A stretch of DNA of 64,000 nt from Skermanella aerolata KACC 11604. GTDB lineage: Bacteria > Pseudomonadota > Alphaproteobacteria > Azospirillales > Azospirillaceae. This document shows, one piece after another, positions 16,738 to 25,107 of this stretch. The stretch lies in the NCBI RefSeq assembly GCF_000936425.1, contig NZ_AVFK01000001.1, positions 186,001 through 250,000 on the forward strand, given 5' to 3'. The notes beneath the pieces are model-generated. The model was not told where the DNA came from. It saw only the letters and a list, made by a program, of their open reading frames with translations, and did not search any database. The translations under genes and the position numbers were made by a program. Position 1 is the first letter of the stretch. Each line of letters begins with the position of its first letter.

Positions 16738-18054
16738 ATGAGGAAAGATAGAAATATCTTCACCGGCGATTTCATGACCGCACCCTACTGGTGGGATGCG
16801 GCGCCGCCGGAATCCTACCGCGACCCGCTGCCCGGGCAAGCCGACGTCGTCATCGTCGGGTCCGGCTATTGCGGGCTGTCCGCCGCCATCGAACTTGCCC
16901 GGAACGGCACCGATGTCGTCGTCCTGGACGCCGCCGAAATCGGCAGCGGAGCCAGCACGCGCAGCGGCGGCATGGTCAGCAGCGGTCAGAAGCTGGTGGT
17001 CGGCGGCGCGATCAAGGGCGTCCCTCCCGACCTGTTCGAGCGGCTGATCGAGGATTCGATAGCCTCGTTCCAGCATATCCAGGACCTCGTCGGCGTCGAG
17101 AAACTGGATGCCGACCTGACGATCTCCGGTCGCTTCTTCGGGGCGCATACCCCGCGTGCGTACGATGCCCTGCGGAGGATGGGCAACGTCCTGCACGACA
17201 AGACCGGCGTCACGGTCCACGAGGTTCCGCGCGGACGGCAGCGGGAGGTCGTCGGGTCCGACTACTATCATGGCGGCATCGTCATCGACGAGTACGGCGG
17301 GCTCCATCCCGGAAAGTACCACCGGGCACTGCGGGATCTCGCGGCCTCCAGCGGCGCCGCCCTGCGGTCGCACGCCCGCGTGCGGCGCATATCGCCGAGC
17401 GGCCCGGGCTTCGCCGTCGATACATCGAGGGGAGTCATCCAGGCGTCGCGCGTCGTCGTGACGACCAACGGCTATACCGATGAAGCGACACCCGATCTCC
17501 GGCGCCGCGTCGTCCCGGCCCGCAGCTACCAGATCGCCACCGAACGGCTGGAACCGGACCTGATGGCCGAACTGATCCCCCGCGGCCGCATGATTTCCGA
17601 TACCAAGCGCGACCTCTTCTACACGAGGCCTTCGCCCGACGGCACACGGATCCTGTTCGGAACCCGCCCCGGCATATTCGAGGTATCCGACGAAGCGGCA
17701 GCCGGCGTCCTGCACTCCAGGATGTGCGAGGTGTGGCCGCAGCTTGCCGGACGAAGGATCTCGCATGTCTGGAGCGGCTATGTCGGGATGACCTTCGACA
17801 AGACGGCGCATATGGGCGAACGCGACGGTATCGTCCACGCCGTCGGGTGCAATGGCAACGGCGTCGCCCTGATGACCTATCTCGGCCACCAGACCGCCCT
17901 GAAGCTTCTTGGACGGCAGAACCGTCCCTGCGCCTTCGACCGCGACGCGTTCCCGTCCCACCCGCTCTACCGGGGTAAGGCGTGGTTCCTGCCGGTCGTC
18001 GGCGGCTGGTACCGGCTACGCGACCGCATGGACCGCCTGGCGGCGATGGTATGA
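16738..18054 (+). CDS. FAD-dependent oxidoreductase (PuuB/DadA-like)
   Basis: A 438-residue DAO-superfamily oxidoreductase. The N-terminus carries YWWDAAPPESYRDPLPGQ and the FAD motif VVIVGSGYCGLSAAIELAR, and then ASTRSGGMVSSGQKL, as in gamma-glutamylputrescine oxidase and related enzymes. The C-terminal region VGCNGNGVALMTYLG contacts the flavin in relatives. No covalent-FAD cysteine pattern is evident. As last gene of the operon it offers a second amine oxidation step, possibly on the amine or amino acid freed by the ArgH-like lyase. The exact substrate is unknown. Confidence 0.85.
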   Translation: MRKDRNIFTGDFMTAPYWWDAAPPESYRDPLPGQADVVIVGSGYCGLSAAIELARNGTDVVVLDAAEIGSGASTRSGGMVSSGQKLVVGGAIKGVPPDLFERLIEDSIASFQHIQDLVGVEKLDADLTISGRFFGAHTPRAYDALRRMGNVLHDKTGVTVHEVPRGRQREVVGSDYYHGGIVIDEYGGLHPGKYHRALRDLAASSGAALRSHARVRRISPSGPGFAVDTSRGVIQASRVVVTTNGYTDEATPDLRRRVVPARSYQIATERLEPDLMAELIPRGRMISDTKRDLFYTRPSPDGTRILFGTRPGIFEVSDEAAAGVLHSRMCEVWPQLAGRRISHVWSGYVGMTFDKTAHMGERDGIVHAVGCNGNGVALMTYLGHQTALKLLGRQNRPCAFDRDAFPSHPLYRGKAWFLPVVGGWYRLRDRMDRLAAMV

Positions 18055-18190
18055 TGAGCGGCCGGCCGGAAACGAACTCGTAACTGGACCGGCCGCATCG
18101 CCTCCCCCCCACGGAGGGGCCGCGCCCGGCTATCTGGCTTCGGCGCGAACCGCTCGGCGATCAGCCTTGACAAAGCTTCCAAATCGGCAA

Positions 18191-18210
18191 TGTTATGTTA
18201 TAACATAACA
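18191..18210. promoter_or_regulatory. Zur box upstream of the zinc transporter operon
   Basis: TGTTATGTTATAACATAACA is a perfect 20-bp palindrome and matches the zinc-uptake regulator Zur consensus, whose core is GTTATAnnATAAC-like. It lies 55 bases before the small membrane protein and 200 bases before the zinc ABC ATPase. The regulator gene itself is not in the window. Confidence 0.85.
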
Positions 18211-18264
18211 TACTTGATCGACTTCAACGCATGCTCAATCCCGTTCCAACCCGAAAGGCCCGCC

Positions 18265-18408
18265 ATGGCCACGGCAGAGCCGCGCCGACGAGCGCATTTT
18301 TCAACGTCACCGCTCGCAACCGGTGCGGCTCATCGTTTGGTCCTGGCCGGAGTGGTGACCGTGTCGCTGTGGCTCGCGGTGGCCTGGGCGATGGACTGGC
18401 TCGGGTGA
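18265..18408 (+). CDS. Small membrane protein, first gene of the Zur-controlled operon
   Basis: A 47-residue protein with a basic N-terminus (TAEPRRRAHF) and one hydrophobic segment (RLVLAGVVTVSLWLAVAWAMDWLG). A GAAAGG lies before the ATG, and the gene ends 4 bases before the zinc transporter ATPase. It sits between the Zur box and aztA, so it should be expressed under zinc starvation. I do not know a named family. It could be a small accessory subunit of the importer. Confidence 0.55.
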   Translation: MATAEPRRRAHFSTSPLATGAAHRLVLAGVVTVSLWLAVAWAMDWLG

Positions 18409-18412
18409 CGCG

Positions 18413-19156
18413 GTGACGGTCCTTGTGCAGCTCGACAACCTGACACTTGGCTATCAGCGCCATCCGGCAGTCCACCATATCGCCGGAGCCTTCGGCGCGG
18501 GTTCGCTCACCGCAATCGTCGGTCCCAACGGAGCCGGCAAAAGCACCCTGCTGAAGGGCATCATGGGCCTGCTGAAGCCGCTGCAAGGAGGCGTGACGCT
18601 ATGCGGCCTACCGCGCCAAGCCATCGCCTACCTGCCCCAGCAGGCCGAGATCGATCGCAGCTTTCCCATCTCGGTGCTCGATACCGTGCTGCTGGGCCAC
18701 TGGCGGCAGGTCGGCGCCTTCCGGGCCATGTCTCCGGCCATGCGCGACGAGGCCCATGCCGCCCTGGCCGCCGTCGGCCTGTCCGGTTTCGAAAATCGGC
18801 CGATCGGCACCCTGTCCAGCGGCCAGTTTCAGCGGGTGCTCTTCGCGCGCACGCTGCTTCAGGACGCGCGCCTCATCCTGCTGGACGAGCCGTTCACCGC
18901 CATCGATGCCCGGACTACCGCCGACTTGCTGAAGGTCGTGCATCGCTGGCACGGCGAACTCCGCACCGTCGTCGCCGTCCTGCACGATATCGAGCAGGTC
19001 CGCGCGCACTTCCCGGACACCCTGCTGCTGGCGCGGGAGGTGGTCGCCTGGGACAGCACGGCCGAGGCGCTGTCGCCCGCGAACCTCCGGCGCGCTCGCG
19101 CCATGGCTGAAGCCTGGGACGACGACGCGATGGTCTGCGCGCGGGGTGCGGCTTGA
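18413..19156 (+). CDS. aztA: Zinc ABC transporter ATP-binding protein (AztA/ZnuC type)
   Basis: A 247-residue ATPase of the metal-type ABC family. Walker A is GPNGAGKST, the signature is LSSGQFQR, Walker B is LILLDEP and the switch His is in VLHD. The start is GTG at 18413. The C-terminal part EVVAWDSTAEALSPANL is typical for the AztA branch. It energises zinc uptake with the downstream permease and binding protein and lies behind a perfect Zur box. Confidence 0.9.
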   Translation: MTVLVQLDNLTLGYQRHPAVHHIAGAFGAGSLTAIVGPNGAGKSTLLKGIMGLLKPLQGGVTLCGLPRQAIAYLPQQAEIDRSFPISVLDTVLLGHWRQVGAFRAMSPAMRDEAHAALAAVGLSGFENRPIGTLSSGQFQRVLFARTLLQDARLILLDEPFTAIDARTTADLLKVVHRWHGELRTVVAVLHDIEQVRAHFPDTLLLAREVVAWDSTAEALSPANLRRARAMAEAWDDDAMVCARGAA

Positions 19157-20028
19157 CCGGTCTCTACGATGCCTTTGTCTCGCCCTTCCTGGAGTTTGCC
19201 TTCATGAGGCGGGCTCTGGTCGCGAGCCTGGCCCTGGCGCTCGGCTGCGGTCCGGTCGGGGTGCTGCTGGTGCTCCGGCGGATGAGCCTGGTCGGCGACA
19301 CCATGGCGCATGCGGTGCTTCCGGGTGCGGCGGTGGGCTTCCTGGTGTCCGGCTTGTCGTTGCCGGCGATGAGCGTCGGCGGCTTCGTCGCCGGCTTTGC
19401 GGTGGCGCTGCTGGCCGGCGTGGTCAGCCGGATCACCGACTCCCGGGAGGACGCCAGCTTCGCCTCCTTCTACCTGATCGCCGTTGCCGCCGGGGTGCTG
19501 ATCGTGTCGACCCATGGCAGCAACATCGACCTGCTGCACGTGCTGTTCGGCACCGTGCTGGCGGTGGACGATGCCGCACTCCTGATGATGGCGTCGATCG
19601 CCACGGCTACGCTCCTGACATTGGCCGTGATCTGCCGTCCGCTGGTGGTGGAGTGTTTCGACCCGGGTTACCTGCGCTCGGCCGGAACCTGGGGCGGTGT
19701 GAGCCATCTCATCTTCCTGATACTGGTCGTCCTCAATCTGGTCGGCGGCTTCCAGGCGCTGGGCACCCTGATGGCGGTCGGACTGATGATGCTGCCGGCG
19801 ACGGCGGCCCGCTACTGGACGCAGAACCTGTGGGTGATGGCACTTGCCGCCACCGGCATGGCCTTCCTGTCCGGCGCGCTCGGGCTGATCGTCTCCTTCC
19901 ACTACGAACTGCCGTCCGGTCCGGCCATCATCCTGGCCGCCGGCGCCTTCTATCTGCTGTCGCTGCTGCTCGGGCCGCAGGGAAGTGTTCGCACCCGATT
20001 TTTCCCACGCCGTCACCTGACGGCGTGA
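19153..20028 (+). CDS. aztB: Zinc ABC transporter permease (AztB/ZnuB type)
   Basis: A 291-residue inner-membrane permease with about eight hydrophobic segments. The metal-transporter hallmark RRMSLVGDTMAHAVLPGAAVG appears near residue 40, and LMAVGLMMLPATAAR near residue 215. It overlaps the ATPase gene by four bases (start before the ATPase stop), so the two are coupled. It forms the zinc channel of the importer. Confidence 0.92.
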   Translation: MTGLYDAFVSPFLEFAFMRRALVASLALALGCGPVGVLLVLRRMSLVGDTMAHAVLPGAAVGFLVSGLSLPAMSVGGFVAGFAVALLAGVVSRITDSREDASFASFYLIAVAAGVLIVSTHGSNIDLLHVLFGTVLAVDDAALLMMASIATATLLTLAVICRPLVVECFDPGYLRSAGTWGGVSHLIFLILVVLNLVGGFQALGTLMAVGLMMLPATAARYWTQNLWVMALAATGMAFLSGALGLIVSFHYELPSGPAIILAAGAFYLLSLLLGPQGSVRTRFFPRRHLTA

Positions 20029-20063
20029 TCGCCTCATCCATCCGAGAAAAAGAGGTTCACTCC

Positions 20064-20978
20064 ATGAAATCCTTTGTCGTCGCCGGCATCCTTGCCGCCG
20101 GCCTTCTGGTCAATCCGGCCGCGGCGGAGCCGCTGAAGGTCGTGGCGAGCATGAGCGTCCTGGGCGATCTCGTGCAGCGGGTCGGCGGTGCCGACGTACG
20201 GGTCACCACGCTGGTCGGTCCCGACGGCGATGCCCACGTCTTCGAACCGACGCCGACCGATGCCAGGACCGTGCAGTCGGCCGATCTTCTGGTCGTCAAC
20301 GGTCTGGGGCTGGAACCCTGGATGCAGCGTCTGGCGAAGTCGACCGGCTACACCGGTCCGTTCGTCACCGCGACCAAGGGGATAAAACCCCGTCAGGCCG
20401 AGGAGGGACCGGAGGAGGAGCATGCCGGCCACGGGCATGCCGACCATGGACACGGGGGCATCGATCCGCATGCGTGGCAAAGCGTGGCCAACGCCAAGCT
20501 CTATGTGAAGAACATCTCCGACGGCTTGGCAAAAGCCGATCCTCCGCATGCCGACACGTACCGGGCGAACGCGGACGCCTACACGCAGGAACTCGATGCC
20601 CTCGACCAGCAGGTGAAGGCGGCGTTCGCCCGCATTCCGCGCCCTGAACGCAAGATCATCACCTCGCATGACGCGTTCCAGTATTACGGTGCCGCCTATG
20701 GATTGACGCTGCTGGCGCCGACCGGGTTGAGCACCGAGTCCGAACCGTCTGCCAAGGCGATGGCGGGGCTGATCCGCCAGATAAGGCAGGAGAAGATCAG
20801 GGCGATCTTCGTGGAGAACATCAGCGATCCGCGCCTGATCGAACGCATCGCCGCGGAGTCCGGCGCCAAGGTCGGGGGGCAGCTCTATTCGGACGCATTG
20901 TCTCCGCCGGATGGGCCGGCAGCCACCTATATCGACATGATCCGGCACAACACGACGCTGATCGCAAACGCCCTTTAG
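20064..20978 (+). CDS. aztC: Zinc ABC transporter substrate-binding protein (AztC/ZnuA type)
   Basis: A 304-residue periplasmic zinc-binding protein with a signal peptide cleaved after AAA near residue 21. The expected ligands are His58 (DAHVFEPTP), His136 (DPHAW), His202 (TSHDAFQYYG) and Asp277 (YSDALSP). A histidine-rich flexible loop occupies about residues 117-135 (EEEHAGHGHADHGHGG). An AGAGG precedes the ATG. The same reading frame stays open for 900 bases upstream inside the permease gene, but that part is not coding in this frame. The protein captures zinc and hands it to the permease. Confidence 0.93.
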   Translation: MKSFVVAGILAAGLLVNPAAAEPLKVVASMSVLGDLVQRVGGADVRVTTLVGPDGDAHVFEPTPTDARTVQSADLLVVNGLGLEPWMQRLAKSTGYTGPFVTATKGIKPRQAEEGPEEEHAGHGHADHGHGGIDPHAWQSVANAKLYVKNISDGLAKADPPHADTYRANADAYTQELDALDQQVKAAFARIPRPERKIITSHDAFQYYGAAYGLTLLAPTGLSTESEPSAKAMAGLIRQIRQEKIRAIFVENISDPRLIERIAAESGAKVGGQLYSDALSPPDGPAATYIDMIRHNTTLIANAL

Positions 20979-21043
20979 GGACAATCCTGACGATGGTTGC
21001 GCGCCCTCCCTCCCATGACCTCGCTCGGCTACACGATACGAGC

Positions 21044-21069
21044 TACACCGGCGATCGCATCGCGGTGTA
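21044..21069. terminator. Candidate bidirectional terminator between aztC and the WD40 gene
   Basis: TACACC-g-GCGAT and ATCGC-GGTGTA pair with one bulged base around a CGC loop, in the 176-base gap between two convergent genes. No clear T-run follows on either strand, so this is a positional inference. Confidence 0.4.
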
Positions 21070-21154
21070 ACGTGATCCGCTGAAATTTGGTCGGCATTGG
21101 GATGAGAGGGCGCTGCACCTCCCGCAGGGAACGACCGTCAGGCGCCGGTTTCCG

Positions 21155-22195
21155 TCAGCGCCCCGCCGGGATCGGGAACCACGACAAGCGTCCGGCTTCG
21201 GTCCCGGCCAGCAGGTGTCGTCCGTCGTCGCTCCAGGCCAGGGCGCTGATCGGTGAGCCGTCCGGGGCGGCGATCGCCACCGGCGCGGTTCCGTCGGTCG
21301 GAGCGATCAGCAGGCGTCCGTCGTCATGACCGGCGGCGATTACGGGTTCCTTGGGATGCGGCGCCACGACGGTGATCAGACCGCCGGCGGTCCCCGCCAG
21401 TTGCAGGGGCTGCTTCTGCCACGGTCCCCCGCCGAAGAAAGGCCAGCACACGACGGACTCCGCTCCGCCCGTCGCCAGATAGCGCGAGCGGTTCGTCCAG
21501 CCCATGGAACGGACCTTGGTCGCATAGCCGCTCATCTGCATGTCGGCCTTGTCTCTCAGCCGCCAGCCGTGCAGTCCGGACTCCTGAAGGGTGGTCATCA
21601 GATGCGTGCCGTCGGGATGCCACAGCACGCCGAGGTGAGATCCCTTCCAGTCCAGCCGTGACGGGGGACCGGGCCGTCCCGTCCACCAGAGGCTCGCGCC
21701 ACCGTAGTGGGCGACGGCCAAGCGCTTGCCGTTGGGCGCGAAAGCAAGGCTGCCCACAGTGCTCGGATGGTCCAGCGCCGGTGCGGACCCATGGCCGGAA
21801 AGGTCGAGCAGATGGACCTGCCGCCCGGCGGAATAGGCGCGCAGCCGGGAGCGCGGGCAGCAGTCCACATGCTCGATCCAGCGCCCCTTGACCTCCGCCA
21901 GGGTTTCCGCCGCCTGTCCCGGCGCGATCCGCCGTAGCTTGCCGTCGTCGCCGCCGGTCAGGAAACCGTTCCCGTCGATGTCGCGCGCCAGTGCAAGGCA
22001 GGCGCCGTCATGGGCATGGACGACGGCTGGAGCGGCGGAGCTGTCGGTCAGGTCGATCAGCCATGCGGCGCCGTCGCCCAATACCGCCGCCGCGTGGCTG
22101 CCGGCGCGGTTCACCTTGACCGAGACGACATAGGCGGCCGCATCCATATGGCGTTCCAGCGGGTGCAGCCGCGTGCCGCCTTCCGAACCGTTCAT
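21155..22195 (-). CDS. WD40-repeat protein linked to zinc homeostasis
   Basis: A 346-residue protein built of degenerate WD40/beta-propeller repeats. Examples are VGSLAFAPNGKRLAVAHYGGASLWW, VLWHPDGTHLMTTLQ, SMGWTNRSRYLATGG and SALAWSDDGRHLLAGT. There is no signal peptide, so it is cytosolic. Its ATG overlaps the stop of the CobW-type GTPase (ATGA), so both are made together, presumably under the Zur box before the GTPase. A role as a scaffold or metal-loading partner of the GTPase is an inference from the gene order. Confidence 0.75.
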   Translation of the reverse strand: MNGSEGGTRLHPLERHMDAAAYVVSVKVNRAGSHAAAVLGDGAAWLIDLTDSSAAPAVVHAHDGACLALARDIDGNGFLTGGDDGKLRRIAPGQAAETLAEVKGRWIEHVDCCPRSRLRAYSAGRQVHLLDLSGHGSAPALDHPSTVGSLAFAPNGKRLAVAHYGGASLWWTGRPGPPSRLDWKGSHLGVLWHPDGTHLMTTLQESGLHGWRLRDKADMQMSGYATKVRSMGWTNRSRYLATGGAESVVCWPFFGGGPWQKQPLQLAGTAGGLITVVAPHPKEPVIAAGHDDGRLLIAPTDGTAPVAIAAPDGSPISALAWSDDGRHLLAGTEAGRLSWFPIPAGR

Positions 22196-23151
22196 GGCGC
22201 GACGCAGGCGGCGAAGCCGGCGCGCAGCGCGCCGCCGTCCAGGTTTCGCCCGATCAGCACGAAGCGGCTGGTGCGGGGCAGTCCTGCCGGCCAGACGCTG
22301 AGATTGCCGCTGTCGGCCAGCATGTGGACACCTTGGACCACAGTCCGCCGGTCGCTCCCCTTGAAAGACAGGATGCCTTTGTAGCGGAGCAGATCGACGC
22401 CCTGGACTTGGATGAGGGTGCGGAACCACTGGTCGAAGGCCGCCGGGTCGAGCGCGCGGTCCTCCTGTAGCGAAACGCTGGTGACGGACTGGTCGTGCTC
22501 ATGGTCGTCCTCGCCCAGGAACCCCGGCTCCATCGCCAGAACGCGGTCGAGGTCGAAGGCGCCGAGCCCGATCACCTCGTCCAGCGCCACGGAGCATCGT
22601 TCTGTCCGCCGGATGCGCGCGAACGGGTTCATCGACCGGATGCGGTGCTCCAGCACCACGATGCCGGCTTCGTCCACGAGGTCGATCTTGTTGAGCAGGA
22701 TCACGTCTGCGAAGGCGATCTGCTCCTGCGCTTCGTGGCTGTCGTCCAGACGCTGGGCCAGATGGCGGGCATCGGCGACGGTAACGATGCCGTCCATCCG
22801 GGTGCGTTTGGACACGTCGGGATCGACGAAGAAGGTCTGCGCCACCGGGGCGGGATCGGCCAGGCCGGTGGTCTCGATCAGGATGCCGTCGAAGGCGTCC
22901 TTGCGCTTGAGCAGGCCGCCGATGATGCGGATGAGGTCGCCGCGCACGGTGCAGCAGATGCACCCGTTGTTCATCTCGAACACCTCCTGGTCCGCGCCGA
23001 CGACGAGGTCGTTGTCGATCCCGATCTCTCCGAACTCGTTGACGATGACGGCGAAGCGCTTTCCGTGCGGTTCGGACAGGATGCGGTTCAGCAGGGTCGT
23101 CTTGCCCGCGCCGAGATAGCCGGTCAGCACGGTAACGGGGATAGCGGACAT
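22192..23151 (-). CDS. CobW/ZNG1-family GTPase, probable zinc metallochaperone
   Basis: A 319-residue G3E-family GTPase. Walker A is GYLGAGKTTLLN, the metal-binding motif is GCICC, the Walker B region is LIETTGLADP and the base-specificity motif is LNKID. A short acidic and His-containing insert (GEDDHEHDQ) joins the GTPase to the CobW C-terminal domain. Relatives deliver zinc to client enzymes under zinc shortage. An ATG at 23175 is in frame, but the GGAAGGGAAAGAG before 23151 favours the latter, which also leaves a normal distance to the Zur box at 23182-23201. It is coupled to the WD40 gene. Confidence 0.9.
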   Translation of the reverse strand: MSAIPVTVLTGYLGAGKTTLLNRILSEPHGKRFAVIVNEFGEIGIDNDLVVGADQEVFEMNNGCICCTVRGDLIRIIGGLLKRKDAFDGILIETTGLADPAPVAQTFFVDPDVSKRTRMDGIVTVADARHLAQRLDDSHEAQEQIAFADVILLNKIDLVDEAGIVVLEHRIRSMNPFARIRRTERCSVALDEVIGLGAFDLDRVLAMEPGFLGEDDHEHDQSVTSVSLQEDRALDPAAFDQWFRTLIQVQGVDLLRYKGILSFKGSDRRTVVQGVHMLADSGNLSVWPAGLPRTSRFVLIGRNLDGGALRAGFAACVAP

Positions 23152-23181
23152 CGGCTCTTTCCCTTCCATCGACATCTGTTA

Positions 23182-23201
23182 TGATATGTTATAACGTTAC
23201 A
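23182..23201. promoter_or_regulatory. Second Zur box, between divergent genes
   Basis: TGATATGTTATAACGTTACA matches the perfect palindrome at 18191-18210 in 17 of 20 positions and keeps the central TATGTTATAAC. It lies 30 bases upstream of the GTPase start on the minus strand and 28 bases upstream of a small plus-strand gene, so it may control both. Confidence 0.75.
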
Positions 23202-23229
23202 CATCGAATTGACAATCCTCTGCGAGCCG

Positions 23230-23481
23230 ATGATGACCGAAGCCTTGAATTCGCCCGACATTCCCGACGGGCTTGGAGATGCACTCGATCTGGTGCGGAC
23301 GCTCTGGGATGAGGATGCCGGGGGAGGGCTGCCGCAGCGGATCGTCGCCTGGGCCATGATGATCGAAGCCGTGGACCGTTTGACGGTCCTGCACGGCCCG
23401 GCCGCGATGGCCGGGATGCTCGATAAGCTCAAGCTTGCGGTGATCGAGACGCCCGGTTCGGCTCAGGGCACGATCCAGTGA
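23230..23481 (+). CDS. Small unknown protein downstream of a Zur box
   Basis: An 83-residue acidic, mostly helical protein (DGLGDALDLVRTLWDEDAGGG, then IVAWAMMIEAVDRLTVLHGPAA). No signal peptide, no metal-ligand clusters, no family that I recognise. The ATG at 23230 is preferred over an upstream TTG at 23209. Its stop overlaps the GTG start of the next gene. It begins 28 bases from a Zur box shared with the zinc GTPase, so it is a candidate zinc-starvation protein. Confidence 0.55.
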   Translation: MMTEALNSPDIPDGLGDALDLVRTLWDEDAGGGLPQRIVAWAMMIEAVDRLTVLHGPAAMAGMLDKLKLAVIETPGSAQGTIQ

Positions 23482-23807
23482 ACAGGCCGGAAATTGGGCC
23501 GGTGATTGGGGTGGCGAACAATCGGTTCTTCGGCGCGCGGTCCTGGCGCACGGCCAAGCCGGTGGTCCTTCATCCCAGGTTCTTCGAAGGTTTCCTGGAC
23601 TTCGTCGGCGAGCGCCCCTTCGACTACCGCAAGATTGACGGCTGGCCGCTGCTGGACCAGCACCGATATGAGAACGGTCGCGAGCTCGCCGCGGAATGCC
23701 GGGCGGCTGGAATCGCCGTTCGGTGGCGTGACCGGACGCGAATTCCGCGCTTCCTGAAGTCGCTGGTGGCGGAGCGCGCCCGGAACCGCCACCCGGCCCG
23801 CCTCTAG
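23478..23807 (+). CDS. Small basic protein of unknown function
   Basis: A 109-residue protein starting with GTG at 23478, overlapping the stop of the preceding gene (GTGA). It is rich in Arg and aromatic residues (GVANNRFFGARSWRTAKPVVLHPRFFEGFLDFVGERPF) and ends in a basic tail. I do not recognise the family. Co-transcription with the preceding gene from the Zur-box promoter is likely. Confidence 0.5.
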   Translation: MNRPEIGPVIGVANNRFFGARSWRTAKPVVLHPRFFEGFLDFVGERPFDYRKIDGWPLLDQHRYENGRELAAECRAAGIAVRWRDRTRIPRFLKSLVAERARNRHPARL

Positions 23808-24074
23808 GTCCGAGGTTTCAGCACGTCGGCGATCCATCGGGTGCTACGTCTCAACTTGAAAGTTCTATGGCCGCCGTCTTTGAAAGGGAGGGCGGCAGGG
23901 CCGTGTGCCGCGGGGCCTGCATTCGAGGATGCCGTAGCCGTACCGCGGAAGTCGAAGGCAGATCAGTACCGAACCGCTGCAAGATGATTGCCAGCACCAT
24001 TCTTGCATACTACCATTCCAGTCGTTCATCAAAAGTAGCCTGCGGAAGACAGGCAAACCCTCGAGGGAGGAAGC

Positions 24075-25058
24075 ATGGGCATCATCACTCGCACGTGGCG
24101 CGTGGCCACGCTCGGCATGGCACTGGGCGCCATTGCCGGAAATGCTCTGGCAGCCGATTATACGCTGAGCGTCAACACGGCGCTGGCACAGCAGGACCCA
24201 TTGTACAGGGGCCTCGAGGAGTTCAAGCAGAACGTCGAGAAGCGTTCCGCTGGCAAGCTCGCCATCCGCCTTTTCCCCGGCTCGCAGCTCGGCAAGGATG
24301 AGGACGTGCTCGAGCAGGCGCGCGCCGGGGCTCCCGTCGCGGTCGTCGTCGACGGAGGGCGTCTCGCCGTCTTCGTCAAGGAGTTCGGCATCCTCGGCGG
24401 TCCCTATCTCGCCCAGGGCTATGAAGGAATACGCAAGGTCGTCACCTCGCCGCTGTTCGACCAGTGGGCGGAGAAGCTGCGCACCGCGTCCGGGCATCAG
24501 GTCCTTTCCTTCAACTGGTGGCAGGGCGAACGCCATGTCCTGACGAACAAGCCCGTCGCGTCGCCGGCCGATCTCAACGGCGTCCGCCTGCGCACGCCGG
24601 GCGCTCCGGTCTGGATGGAGACCATCCGCGCGATGGGCGCCACACCGACGCCGATGGGCTGGTCGGAGGTCTATACCGGGCTCCAGCAGAAGGTGATCGA
24701 CGGCGTCGAGGCGCAGGACCCCGCAAGCTTCGGCTCCCGGCTGTACGAAGTCACGTCCCACTTGACCAAGACAGGCCATATCAACCTGATCACCGGCATC
24801 GTCACCAGTGCCGCCTGGTTCGACAAGCTGCCTGCCGAACACCGCCAGATCCTGCGCGAGGAGTCGCTGAAAGCCGGAGACAGCGCATCGCGCGCGACCG
24901 AGGCGTCTCTGGCCGACTACGAGAAGCAGATGCAGGAAAAGGGCATGACGATCGTGGAGATCGACACCAAGCCGTTCCGCGAGGCGACCCAGCCGGTCTA
25001 CGAAAAGCTCGGCTACACGGAACTCCACAAGGAAGTCGAGAAGCTCCTCCAGAACTGA
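24075..25058 (+). CDS. TRAP transporter substrate-binding protein (DctP) 1
   Basis: A 327-residue periplasmic binding protein of the DctP family with a signal peptide cleaved after ALA near residue 26. Family hallmarks are FPGSQLGKDEDVLEQAR, the carboxylate-binding arginine in LNGVRLRTPG, GATPTPMGWSEVYTGLQQKVIDGVE and the C-terminal helix. It has a GAGGGAGGAA ribosome-binding site. With the following two genes it forms a complete sodium-driven TRAP importer, most likely for an organic acid; the ligand is not predictable here. Confidence 0.93.
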   Translation: MGIITRTWRVATLGMALGAIAGNALAADYTLSVNTALAQQDPLYRGLEEFKQNVEKRSAGKLAIRLFPGSQLGKDEDVLEQARAGAPVAVVVDGGRLAVFVKEFGILGGPYLAQGYEGIRKVVTSPLFDQWAEKLRTASGHQVLSFNWWQGERHVLTNKPVASPADLNGVRLRTPGAPVWMETIRAMGATPTPMGWSEVYTGLQQKVIDGVEAQDPASFGSRLYEVTSHLTKTGHINLITGIVTSAAWFDKLPAEHRQILREESLKAGDSASRATEASLADYEKQMQEKGMTIVEIDTKPFREATQPVYEKLGYTELHKEVEKLLQN

Positions 25059-25107
25059 CGCGCCCGCTGTCCGCCAAAGACACTGCCAAGTTCGAAGGGC
25101 TTCCACC

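Noticed and set aside
16249-17961. 570-residue antisense frame over the two flavoenzyme genes
   Set aside because: Spans two intact genes with FAD motifs on the plus strand and has no motif of its own.
19146-20063. Long upstream extension of the aztC frame through the permease gene
   Set aside because: The sequence in this part is Arg- and Gly-rich out-of-frame translation of aztB; the signal peptide begins at 20064 with its own ribosome-binding site.
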